Origin: Euryodendron excelsum
Taxonomy: Eukaryota; Streptophyta; Magnoliopsida; Ericales; Pentaphylacaceae
Reading direction: 5' to 3'
Assembly (NCBI GenBank): GCA_033060915.1
Contig: CM065397.1
Span: 12,263,001-12,327,000, forward strand
DNA length: 64,000 bases
Shown: positions 11,351-22,884 of the stretch, one piece after another
Numbering within the stretch: the first letter of the stretch is position 1
How the letters are laid out: the number at the start of each line of letters is the position of its first letter
Position numbers and translations under genes: made by a program
The notes under the pieces: generated by a model
Database searches by the model: none
The model's input: the letters and a program-made list of their open reading frames with translations, nothing else
Told to the model about the DNA's origin: nothing

Positions 11351-14300
11351 ATGATCCGCTTCGCCGCCGGTGTACTCCTCGTAGTGCTGTCGGTGTCAGT
11401 CGCCGTTGACAGCCGTGAAATCTCAGACGTCTTGATCAGATTGCCGTCGGAAGTTTCGAGATTCTTCCGTCGCGGTGGTGCTGATGATAGCAACGACGGT
11501 GGCGACGATTCCGTGGGTACGAGATGGGCGGTCCTGATTGCTGGATCTAACGGATACTGGAATTACAGGCACCAGGTGATTATGCATTTGACTAATCCGA
11601 GATTAATTACCTAAAAAAATCGTCTTCGGTTGGTGTAATTATCTTAATTTTGGTGTATGTGTGCACTCGATTATGTGGAAGATTAGGGCTATATATGCAT
11701 GTCTTTGAAAACATGGTTTCATTAATTTAGTTATTTTTTAGCTTGAAAGTTGAATATTAGTTGGGTGATGTTTTTTTTCCCCTGCCCTAATTTTGATTTT
11801 GGTTTCCTATGCATGTTTGTTTTCTGAGAAAAAGTGGGAAAATAAAACTTTTGCCATCAACTTGTTTGATTGAATGAGCTCGAATTGGTAAAATTTTCAT
11901 ATACTTCTTCGTTTCAGTTTATTTAGGTATTTCAGACAAACAGTATAAGTGTTTATCTAGTATAAAAATTGGTGGCCCTATTGCTCCTGTAAATTACTGT
12001 ATTATTTGTTTTTCTGCAAATTGGTGGAACAAAAATTCATGAAAGCTTGATGCTCTGTTCGGGTATGGAGAAAAATATTACAGGGTGAAGCTTTTGAGGG
12101 GAATTCGTCCGAAAATTAAGGAATGTTTGAAAAATATAATTTTAAACCTGAGGATGAAGGAATTAACCTTACACAAAAACAGCATAATTTAGATAATATG
12201 TATATTTCCTTGGCATCCTCTTGGAGTGACTTTGATAAACGTTCTGCAATTAGTCCTATTATGTGGCAGCATGCTGGTGGTTTATCACCTGGATGGATTT
12301 ATAGATTCGCATATAGTTGGTCATTCCATTCAAGTTGTTTAAGTATTTAACCCTATGAGAAAAAATATAATTTATTGTTTAGGTTGTGAACAATTCTTAA
12401 CAACTGTGGTATATGATTGATGTTGTTGGAATGGAGGAAGACCAGTTAAATTTTAAGAAGTTATGAATTACTTATCTAAAAGAAAATTTTTAAAAAAGTA
12501 TTGGATGTCAGTCTTTTGAAGAATGATTGGAAGGAGCCAAAAGTTAGAAAAGACTAGTAAAAATTGAAAGATTTCCTCTCTCGACTCCATCTAGTACCAT
12601 GGGTTAATTCTGTGAATCTTGTGACAGGTTTATATACTTGAATAAATATATGTTCTGTCTAGAGCTTAGTTTGAGGTATTGTAACAGCGTTGCATGTTTG
12701 TAATTATAATTACTGCATAACATGAAGGTTCTTCTTTCTCTCTCTCTAGGAAAGGTTAATAGTCTTCTACTTTGTGCTTTTCCATTTATTTGTTGACTTT
12801 AGTATTTTATTATTATTTTTCAGTCTGATGTTTGTCATGCCTATCAACTCCTGAAGAAAGGTGGTCTTAAAGATGAAAATATCATTGTTTTCATGTATGA
12901 TGACATTGCTTCCAATGAAGAGAACCCCAGGCCTGGAATCATAATAAACAGCCCGCATGGTGATGATGTGTATAATGGAGTGCCAAAGGTCCATGTCCTT
13001 TTCATGCATTAGTCCACTTGTAAAATCATGAAATCGTACTTCTTTCTTGCTCATGTGGTCTGTTTTCATGTGAGCAGGATTATACCGGGAAAGATGTCAC
13101 TGTTAACAATTTCTTAGCTGCTATCCTTGGAAATAAAACTGCTCTTACAGGGGGCAGTGGAAAGGTTGTGGATAGTGGTCCAAATGATCATATATTCATA
13201 TTTTACAGTGATCATGGGGGTCCTGGGGTGATTGGTAAGTTCTTCTGTATCCCTCTGATGGGAATTCAATATGCATTTTGTTGGTTGCTTGGACTGACAA
13301 CTAATCTCTCTCTCTATATATATATTTGAGCAAATAAGGAACCATAAAAGTTTACCATGGACTACCTTTAAAAATTCATCTCTTTGTGGATCATTTAGCA
13401 AAGATCACTATCTGGGAGAGTTTGGAATTTTACGGTGTAGAAACTGTCTATTTTTTTTTTATATCTATTTTGGTGCCCTTCTAAAATACTTACCATGGAA
13501 AGCCAAAAAAAGGGGTTATACTTCTCATCTTGGTGTATGGGAACATGGGTGATTAAGAAGTTTGTGATGTGTCTGTCCAAAATCTTCTCTTGTGCTCTAT
13601 TTGGATGCTAAACATCATAAAACAGAAGAGGGTAAAGTTAGTTTGTGCACTTCAGATTGATGAAAGTTCACAAATGCGGACAGACTCACCTAACCACTCT
13701 CATAGGAAATGAAAATGTTGAGGAAGCCCTTGTTCATAAGGCAATAACTGTTTTAAATTTATTGACTGAGTTCTTGGAGGTCTTGCTACTGGAATTTACA
13801 AAATAGTGATAAGTTTCTCACTTAAAATTTCTGTCTTCCACTAGAATGTGTAGTCTAGCCACTAATTTTGATAGATAAACATTAAAATTAGAATAGTGGT
13901 GCTGTCTCTTCTCTCCCTCTACTTCCCTTGCCTTGTCCCTACACACCCACTCTCTCCAAAAACTTCATAGTAATAAATTTAAAATCTTTATCTTAAAAGT
14001 CATAAAACTAAAGTTTTGATCAGGATCCTTGCATTTTTCTTGGCAAGTTAGAGTAAATTATTATTAGAGTACACAGAAAATACTGTCGATATGACACCTG
14101 GCACACGATCCAGTTTAGGCTTTGAGGTGTCAGACTATTTCAACCTGTAATCTGTTTCTGTATTTTCACATTCATGGGAGTAATTATCTGTTGATACAGT
14201 GAAAAGAAGAAAAATGTGCTTAACTGTTGGGCACCCAATATTTGTGTATTTAATTTATTTGATTTTTGTCCCTATGACTCTTACTTTGTGACAGTATAGG

Positions 14301-15947
14301 TTTCGGATAATTATATGACTGCTTAGCATGGATCTTGTGATATATTCTCAGGAATGCCTTCCGGTCCTTTCCTTTATGCAAACGATCTGATAGATGCATT
14401 GAAAAAGAAGCATGCTTCTGGGACCTACAAAAGCTTGGTAAACTACAACTTTGCTGTCATTTTCTAAATGCAGTTTAACATGAGTCTTGTTGAAATTAAA
14501 TATTTTGGACTGTATGGCAGGTATTTTATCTTGAAGCTTGCGAGTCTGGGAGTATTTTTGAGGGTCTGCTTCCAGAAGGTTTAAATATATATGCAACCAC
14601 AGCGGCTAATGCAGAAGAGAGTAGCTGGGGAACCTACTGCCCTGGAGAGTATCCCAGTCCACCGGAAGAATACGAAACCTGTTTGGGTGACTTGTATAGT
14701 GTAGCTTGGATGGAGGACTGGTAAGCACACCTTCCAGGAAAATCCCCCTTGGAATACCTTATAGAGCTGTGTAAACAATCATTCTGATTTTCCAAGTTCT
14801 GTGATTGAAGAAGAAAAGTTTAGAACCCAAGTACTATGAGGATTAAGTTAAATAATATTAAAAGTAATCTTACCTATAATGTGTAGCTCTGGAAATTGAA
14901 GGCACTTAGCTGTTCATGGTTTGGCTGAGTTTTTGAGACTATACTGGAATTCAAGTGCTTACATGTTTGAGTTGATTTCACAACTTCACCCTGCTCCAGA
15001 AAATAATTAATAATAATATACTTTATGACACGGAAAATAAGCATAAATGAGTGGTTGGATGATATGCATCTGTCTTGAGCTATATCTATACCATCTCATG
15101 CAACCTTTTCTTTCATTGGCTTGGCCAATCATCTGATGATCTCTGTTTGGATGTTATGCCATGTTGAAATGAAAACCCACATGCACTATTCATATTGTTT
15201 AAATTTTTTGTGTTAATTAATTCTGACCTTGTGAACAGTGACATTCATAATCTGCGGACAGAAACTTTGCGGCAGCAGTATCAATTGGTAAGAGCTTGCG
15301 AGATGCAGCATTCTTTGAAAAGTTTAGTAAAAGCATGTCTTGTTTCTTAAGAGAAGTTTGGAAGTAGTTGATGTTTGTTACCATATGCCTAAAAGGGCCC
15401 ATACTTTCTTCACATGAAGCACTAGTGCAGAGAGGAGTATAGAGTGTGTATGCAGGTTTATGCTGGGGAAATTCTAGAAGACCTCTGTTATATGTTCTTT
15501 ATCTCAAATTAATTTTTTACAATATTGCCCTTTCAGGTTAAAAGGAGAACTTCAAATGACAATTCTGCCTATGGTTCCCATGTCATGCAATATGGCGATC
15601 TACATCTTAGCAAGAACAATCTTTTCCTGTATATGGGCACAAATCCTGCATATGATAACTACACTTTTGTGAATGACAACTTCCTGCAGCCACCTTCAAA
15701 AGCTGTTAACCAGCGCGATGCTGATCTTTTACATTTCTGGGACAAGGTTGGTATACAACATTTTCTGTACCATATCGAACCACTGTAATGGTTTTGCCAT
15801 AAATATTGTCACAATTCCTTTTGAAAGATAGGTGTGATCTAGAGGAGGATGTTAAGATTGAGGAGTGGAATAGGTGTTGGAGAGTTGACCAATAGGCAAT
15901 ATGGGAAAACCTGAAGGCTGCAGGCAGAGTGACAGACCCCCACCCCA

Positions 15948-15978
<31 letters not shown>

Positions 15979-17108
15979 CACAAACCCGAACAAACATAAA
16001 ACAGGGTTCTCACAGTTTTTAGGAAAATAAGAAATAGATCACTTATTAAGCATTTCTTCAATTGTCATGGTTGCACAGTTCTAGGAGTCCCGGAGATCTT
16101 TTTAACCATTCCTAGCTGCTACCCTGGAACTACCAATGGCGGCTCCACTAGCTACTAAGATAAGGAGTACGGAAATGTACAAACCAAGATAACTGGTTAG
16201 GGTTGGATTTAAAGGGGAGTGCAAGTTAATGCTTGAAAACTTTGAAGGTGAGAGAAATGGCAGAATCGGCTTTCCTCAGGAAAATAAAGAGAGAGGAGGG
16301 GAGGGTTTCGAGTGCTGGATTGATCTAATGCTTTGAATGATTGTATAGAATGAGCTGTAAGTTGTAGAACAGTGAAATTTCTTCCTTTCTGTATCTGATC
16401 AGCTCGGGCTTTTTCACTGGTAACAGTTCCGCAAGGCCCCAGAAGGCTCTCCCAGGAAACATGAAGCTCAGAAGCAGTTTGTCGAGGCTATGTCACATAG
16501 AATGCACACAGACAATAGCATTAAGATGATTGGAAAGCTTTTATTTGGAATCGAGAAGGGTCCTGAAGTGCTGAAGACTGTCCGGCCTGCTGGGCAACCT
16601 CTTGTTGATGACTGGAACTGTCTTAAAACTCTGGTAAATTTTCAGTTCTAAGCATATTCTTTATCTGCATTTCTGCTTTTCCATTTTATCTTAAGTGCAT
16701 AAATCACTCAGCTCTGCCAATACCCTATTTGACTTCTATGCGAAAGCTGCCAAAGAATGATGTTAGTGATATTTAGAGGGGTGGACATGGGTTTCTCATT
16801 CAGCTGTTATTGTTATCTCTAGAGAGATAGAGAGAGAAAGAGAGAGGAAAACACTCTGGGGGGGAAATTTTTTTCACACTACTTTCATATCTTGAGGAAA
16901 TTTATTGGTTTTGTCATTTATACAGGTGAGGACATTTGAGACACATTGTGGATCGCTATCCCAATACGGAATGAAACACATGCGCTCCATTGCTAACATC
17001 TGCAATGCTGGAATCCGGAAGGATCAGATGGCTGAGGCGTCGGCACAAGCTTGCGTTGTAGTTCCTTCTGGGCATTGGAGCTCACTTCACAAGGGCTTCA
17101 GCGCGTGA
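11351..17108 (+). CDS. beta-VPE: Vacuolar processing enzyme, beta-type (legumain, asparaginyl endopeptidase)
   Basis: Nine exons join in frame: 11351-11575, 12824-12988, 13078-13234, 14352-14437, 14521-14720, 15239-15287, 15537-15746, 16427-16633, 16926-17108. They give 493 aa, the usual family length. Residues 1-20 are a signal peptide, then a short propeptide with [12 protein letters not shown] typical of beta-VPE, then the C13 peptidase domain from [20 protein letters not shown]. Catalytic His is in YSDHGGPG (about H176) and Cys in LEACESGS (about C218). The C-terminal autoinhibitory prodomain contains [18 protein letters not shown] and ends KGFSA. VPEs cleave after Asn (and Asp) in vacuoles, maturing seed storage and other vacuolar proteins; beta-type enzymes act mainly in seeds. 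Exon 5/6 joining gives EDCDIHNL, where I recall EDSDIHNL in relatives. All key residues are present, so it should be active. The ATG sits in CACCATGAT and is preceded by CT-rich leader. Confidence 0.95.
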
Positions 17109-17746
17109 TTGAAGCAGGATGCTCAATCTTGACGACCAACCCATTGATCCTGGTCTATCATGGGTTAGTGTTCTCTATACAGATTTTTCATTTGGTGGTT
17201 GTTGGTAAAGATTTCTCAGTGTAAGTGCTGCTTAAAAGCACTTCTCCATCAAACTGGTTTGTAGCAAACTTTGTATCTTTCTGACTGTAAGTAATATTAC
17301 AGTGCTTGAGATGCAGCTGTAAATATGCTATCCGTTAATTAAATGAATCACAGAATGGAGTGAATGCTTGACTTTGATAAAGGTTGGTTTTGATAATCTT
17401 ATTCTATTATATATAAAACCAATCCTGGAGTTTCTGTAGCACTAATTTTTTGTATTGCACTCTTAAAATGCATAAAATACATGACACGTAGCAGGATTTT
17501 GAAACAATTTAACATAGCTGCAATTAGAGAATAACCAATTGAAATGTAAGTTTTTTTTTAACTCCCTTATCTTGGCAGAAGATAGTTCAACTCAAAACTC
17601 AACTAAACTGTTTTCTAATTATTTGGAGTTGGGTCCATGGATTCTGCTATGATATTCCGCTCTATTAAGGATCATAACTTTTGATTAAACTGTTGACTAA
17701 TGTGCACTCACTTCACACTGGGTGGGATTCATTGAAGTGTTGGCAG

Positions 17747-18267
17747 AAGGATGGCAATGGGGTGGGTTTTATACGGGTTAAGGCTAAATCCTATCTCACT
17801 TCTAATAGAAAAATTTCACCTCACATTCCGTCCAAACTCATGACGGGTACCTTCTCACTCTATCCTTGTCTCACTTAAGTTAATTGGGGTTCATATTGAA
17901 ACGAGTTTTAATTTGTCTAAAATTTAAAAAATAAAAATGAATCTCTAAAAATAAAAAAATACCAATTATACAAACACTAATACAATGTAAAATTGAAAAA
18001 GAAAGAACCTAAAACTCAAGAATAAGAAGTAATATAAAAATCTTGATATTTGCTTATATATGAATGATATTTTGTATAGTAAATATAATATGAATATTTA
18101 GGGATTTCATAATATAATGGGAGTAGGTTCGCAATGGAGTGATCTAAACTTCACCCGGTCTCAAACCCGTATCGGGTTTTGTTTCCTTTCCCATATCTCG
18201 TTCTTAACTTATTTATTCAAACCCAAACCCTTCTTATTTGGAATTTTCAGATCTAATTGCCACCCTA
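17747..18267. mobile_element. hAT-like non-autonomous element
   Basis: The left end AAGGATGGCAATGGGGTGGG and the reverse complement of the right end TAGGGTGGCAATTAGATC share GG.TGGCAAT. The interior has opposed GGGTTTTATACGGG and CCCGTATCGGGTTTTG blocks. A clean 8-bp target duplication was not found, so the exact ends are approximate. Confidence 0.5.
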
Positions 18268-19924
18268 GGCGCAGAGTGATGCAGAAGTGATAGTTCAGGT
18301 TTTATTGAAAGATAATATTTTTCCTCCAAACATAGCAATTGTAGTTTAGTATTGCAAAATATTGATTTTGCTATTTAAGAGTTGTAATTTTTCTCACATT
18401 TGTGTTTTAAGCAATGAAGCAGGGCACCAATGTGCTAAGGCTACTGTTATTGCTGTCTGAGACTCGTACGCAGTTTACAATAGACAGTTTCGTCTTTTGG
18501 TCTTATTTCTGACCTTCAATTTTGCATGGTAGTAATAAGTCAATAGCAATGCAACCAATATATTTTTTTTGGCTATATTATATGCAGGAAGATGCCATCC
18601 AACTACATGGAAACCCACAGGCTCTCACTCAACAGATGCATATACGATAATACGACTCGTTTCAAGTACCAAGAGAAAAGAAAAAAAAAACATTAACGCT
18701 TTGTTTGGACTTTTAGATTTAATGAGGAAACTAAATTACTTGTATTCAATCGTAGCTAGTTTGAAGCTTTGGATCAACTTTTTTATTGGCCTTTTTAGTT
18801 AGCTTTTTCAACTGAAAATTCAATTTTGTACTCTTTATATCAGAAAGTCTATGTTTGTTTTGGTTTAGTTATCTATTGAAAAATGAATAGTTATGGCTAA
18901 CTTTAATTTTAATTTTATTTTTTTCTTAACAAAATTCAAAATCCAAACACAGAGTAATATTTTGCATGATTAATATATACTAAAAGAAAATTGGTAATAG
19001 GTTTCTATCCTAGGTTGTTAACAAATGAAATTGCATACTTAGAGAAGAGTCAAAAGTGCAAAAGCATTAGCATGGAAAAAAAAAAAGATGTATATAGAAT
19101 GTAATTAGCAAGATGACTTGATCATTTAAGTAAATGATGGTTTTCAAAAGAGAGGTGCAATTTGTTGAAAATTTCAATATATCTAGTATAATGATATACA
19201 TACAAAAAAAAATTTATAGAAAATATATACAAAATGAAGTGGTTGAGTTGTAGGCCTATCTTTTTAAAATAGAGAACCCAAACTTATTCCTTTGCTACAA
19301 ATTGTTACTCCCACATCATTTTATATAATATTTTGTACACAAATTATAAAAGAATAGCATTTTCTATATATTTAGGATAATGCTATAGAACTTAAAAATT
19401 CATAGAAATAATTTGTTGAATGAGAGCCTTTTATTTTAAGGCAAAACATCTCTCGTGATGACTTTTAATTACAAAAATATTATTTATGTATTATTATGGT
19501 GGGTTTTTCTAAGAAAAATTTACGAAAAATAACATTGGTCGGGTTGGGCTCGGGCTGGGCCTTTACTAGAAATAAATTCCATCAGATCTAAAACTAAATC
19601 TCAAGCCCATCTAATTTAAAAAATTGCATTGCAAGCCCTTCCATTTAACCTAAAATTTGTGTAATAAATAATTTTTTATCCTAAAAATATTATTAAATAA
19701 CGTTAAGCAAGTATGGGACAAGTAAACACAAAGAAAGAACTAGTTAGTGCTCTAAGAGCACTACGTTATCCTTGCTCAATCTTTTACAAATTAGTGAGTC
19801 CTCTATTGGGGGGGGAGTTATTTAATCCTACATAGTAAGTGGGTCATCCACTCATAGGTAAAAGAAAGAGCAAATATGACGTGGTGCTTCAAGAACATTA
19901 AATAATTTCTCCACAAAAAGAAAT

Positions 19925-20165
19925 ATTGGAAGTGTTTGGACGACAGTTTAATAGCTATCAACTACAAGCTATAAGTTAATTTTAAAAGGAGTTTTTTTAA
20001 GTGACTTTTTACAAAATTATATAAAATCTATAAGCTTTTTTCAAGTGGTGGGTGGGTAAGCACATTTTTTAAGTAACTTTTTTAAAGATAAGTCAAACAA
20101 CATTTTAAAAATAAACTATAAACTATAAATAAAAAAAAATAAGATATGTTCAAATACCCTATCAA
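19925..20165. mobile_element. MITE copy of the AAGCTATAAG / GTGTTTGG family
   Basis: Begins near AAGTGTTTGGACGACAG, ends near GTTCAAATACCCT, and has interior CAAGCTATAAGTTAATTTTAA, AAGTGACTTTTTACAAAA and AAACTATAAACTATAA. Much the same order is found at 21885-22125 and 51740-52330. Confidence 0.6.
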
Positions 20166-20294
20166 TTAGTACGGCTTTTTTTTTTTTTTTTTAGGTGTGA
20201 TTAGTTAGCAGGGTCTTACGTCCAGAGCAAAGACACCACAAAGACTGCCTCATTTCATGACTTTTGACAAAACTAGGCAGAAAACGCGCGGGTC

Positions 20295-20385
20295 TACGCT
20301 CTAGTAGTGCCGTTACTATGACTGTAAAACGAATCGAGCTCCATTAGTAATGTTACTATGACTATAAAACGAATCGAGCTCAAGT
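20295..20385. repeat. Tandem duplication with AAACGAATCGAGCTC
   Basis: Two adjacent copies of roughly 45 bp share AGT.ATGTTACTATGACT (first copy GCCGTTACTATGACT) and AAAACGAATCGAGCTC. The following 300 bp hold further inverted GAGCTCGATTC motifs, suggesting the end of a degraded DNA transposon. Confidence 0.6.
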
Positions 20386-21229
20386 GGTACAGTTCACACT
20401 TGACTTGTTAAAAACTCGTTTGAGATTGGTTCATTATATAAATAAATTAAGTTTAAATATATTTTAAAACTTATTAATTTTTTAAACTCGGTTCGATAAG
20501 CAAAACTATACTAAAAATTCAAGCTACTCAAGCTCGATTCGATTAAATCTCGTGTGAGCTCGATTCCAAAGTTAGACATGCCAAGCTTAATTAGAATATA
20601 AAATTTGTTAAGATTTTCAAACTAAACTTTAATAACCTACCATGGGTTTGGGTCAACTCGTCTACAGTCATATCTAAGATAAGAAACTGCCGCCATGGTC
20701 GGCGTTCAGGCCCGTCGTGGGCTTTTTTGGGGGAGGGGTTTGGGGAGCCCAGCCACAGCTTGGCTCAAGGGATATATTGTGGGGCCTTCCCTGCCACTAA
20801 ACCAAATTCTAAGATAAGCTTATTAGATAACAATCATGTAATGGTCCAATGATCACAATTTCATATCGAAAATCAATAAAAGTATATCGATTTAAAGGTG
20901 CTCAAAAGAAGCAAAACAACTATGTATAAAAGGACAATTTGGTTCGGATATGTCAGAAATTTAATCAATTCTAGGTCTTAATTTAGCCAATGCAATCATT
21001 TTGGTTCGAATATTGGATTAGCATACTTGAGACCAGATCGACCAAAGACACCATTTATAGATGACACAACAATATATGTATATGAATGCATATATATGTA
21101 AATGTCTTCAAATTCTTGTTTTTTTTTTTTTTACTTAGCTACTGTTAATTTGCTTTGTATGTTGTTAACTTTTTGAGAAGTTAAGAATGTAAGATGGAGA
21201 TTATTTTTTTTTTAAGAAAATTTAGATGT

Positions 21230-21379
21230 ACAAACCGGTAGAACCGAGTGCATGAGTTAACCTAGTCATAGGGCTCTTGCCACCATGCTTATGGTTTCGG
21301 TTTCGAGTTCCAACACCCCCCCTTCCTCCATAGAGATTTATGTACATATTCATTGTGTTTCTCAAAAAAAAAAAAAAAA
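21230..21379 (+). mobile_element. tRNA-derived SINE-like element
   Basis: TTAACCTAGTCATAGG (about 21257) resembles a Pol III A box, and GGTTTCGAGTTCC (21299-21311) matches a B box, about 40 bp apart. A 3' tail of about 16 A follows at 21364-21379. No full tRNA fold is expected. Boundaries are approximate. Confidence 0.55.
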
Positions 21380-21884
21380 GGAAAAAAAATGATGGAACCA
21401 ATCCAAATAGAGCTCCAAACCATGGAACTCACTCAAATCAATTAGAAGCAGATTAAATTGGTTCAGTTTTGAGTTAAAAATATGCTAACTGGCCAAGATT
21501 GGTTCAGTTTGGGACCTAGCGTGGACCTAACCCCAATTTTTAGTATTAGTGAATAGTTTGACTATTTTGAACCAGTTCAACCCTAAATCAAACTACATTT
21601 GATTGGTTTCATCTTGAATCAGTTTAATTATATTGGACCGAATACATTTGATTAGTTAGTTTGTCTCCTTTTACCGGATCTTAGATTTGTTGAAAATAAA
21701 ACCCAAAAAAGAAAATAAACTTATTGTGTAAATAAAAAAGCATTTTATTAAATATATATATTTTATTTTCATTTTTTACGTCAAAGAAATGAAATAAAAA
21801 TTTCAATTTTCTTTTATGTAAACAAATCCAAAAACCAAACCGAGCATTATGATATTTTGATATAAATTTGGTCACTTTAAGAGC

Positions 21885-22125
21885 AGGTTATTTAGACAGC
21901 AGAGCTACAAGCTACAAGCTCTACGTTATTTTTAAGAGTAATTTTTTTAAGTAACTTTTTACAAAAATAACTAAATTCTATAAACTGTTTTTTTAAGTGG
22001 TGATTTGGTAAGCGATTTTTATATATAAGTGGCTTGTTTAAATAACTTTTTGGAAGTAAGCCAAACAATATTTTAAAAATAAGTTATAAGCTAAATAATA
22101 AGGCACCTCTAAACACTCGAGAGGG
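21885..22125. mobile_element. MITE copy of the same dispersed family
   Basis: CTACAAGCTACAAGCTC, AAGTAACTTTTTACAAAA, AAACAATATTTTAAAAATAAG and TTATAAGCTAAATAATAAGG occur in the same order as in the copy at 19925-20165. Confidence 0.6.
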
Positions 22126-22779
22126 AGACTTCATGATAAGAATTATGAGGTCACTCTGATGATAGAACAACTCCTTATATTAGTGCTACCACTACCAGGC
22201 ACCAGTGAAGTGAAATTAAACTAATCATTGTTAATTAACTATCCCTAGTTTTGTTTCTGTGCGACCGGTTAGTGACAAAGGTCTACAACTCTGCACAATT
22301 AAAAACAGAGGGATAATTATATTTTACCCTTTGTTAGTGAAAAAATCCTCTAAAAAAAATTTTTTATTTTGATATAAAAGGTCAAATTATCTTTCAATAT
22401 TTTAATTTAGAGAGATCAAATAATAAAAATATTTTTTTAATATTTTAATTTAAAAAATAAAATAACAAAAATACTCTATGACAAAAATTTTATAAAATAT
22501 AACGGTTTTTATACATTTTACAAATAAGTTCAAATTATAAAAAAGTTATATATTCACTTTTAAATCACAAAGTCATCTAATTTTAATTCAAACCACAATT
22601 AGATAAAGTGTAATTATCTCAAAAATAAATATAAGTACAGACAACAAATTCAAGTGAGGCAAACTAACGGCGTTGAAGATTCCGTCAAGTAGGTTAACGC
22701 CGTGAAGTGGAGTGCAGTGTTCGAGTGGAACACAGTTACGGCGTACGTAAGAGACGGACCTGACGATTCGACAGAGGAG

Positions 22780-22870
22780 AGACCTGGACCGTCCGATGTA
22801 ACCATTAACGGTTGGCGATGGACGGTTGCGCAGTGACGGAGAGTGGAATGGAAACGGGAGGGTATAAAAA
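22780..22870 (+). promoter_or_regulatory. Core promoter with TATA box
   Basis: TATAAAAA at 22863-22870 is followed about 20-60 bases later by a CT-rich stretch typical of plant transcript starts. Upstream is GGACCGTCCGATGTAACC and an ACGGTTG-rich segment, a motif type often seen just upstream of plant genes. It is probably the distal promoter of the DUF1639 transcription unit, but a separate non-coding transcript cannot be excluded. Confidence 0.6.
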
Positions 22871-22884
22871 CAGGGGTTTGAAAG

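Larger units (their letters stand above)
17109..22862. other. Gene-free stretch rich in transposon remnants
   Basis: After the VPE 3'-UTR (possible poly(A) signal in TTAATTAAATGAATC, about 17335-17350) I see no gene. Contents: hAT-like element at 17747-18267, hAT-family fragment at about 19530-19680, dispersed MITE copies at 19925-20165 and 21885-22125, tandem repeat at 20295-20385, SINE-like element at 21230-21379. The remainder is unremarkable AT-rich DNA. From about 22680 composition rises toward a promoter. Confidence 0.5.

Noticed and set aside
12123..12350. 75-codon frame in VPE intron 1
   Set aside because: It is flanked by normal intron sequence, has no recognisable domain, and VPE reads through with proper splice borders around it.
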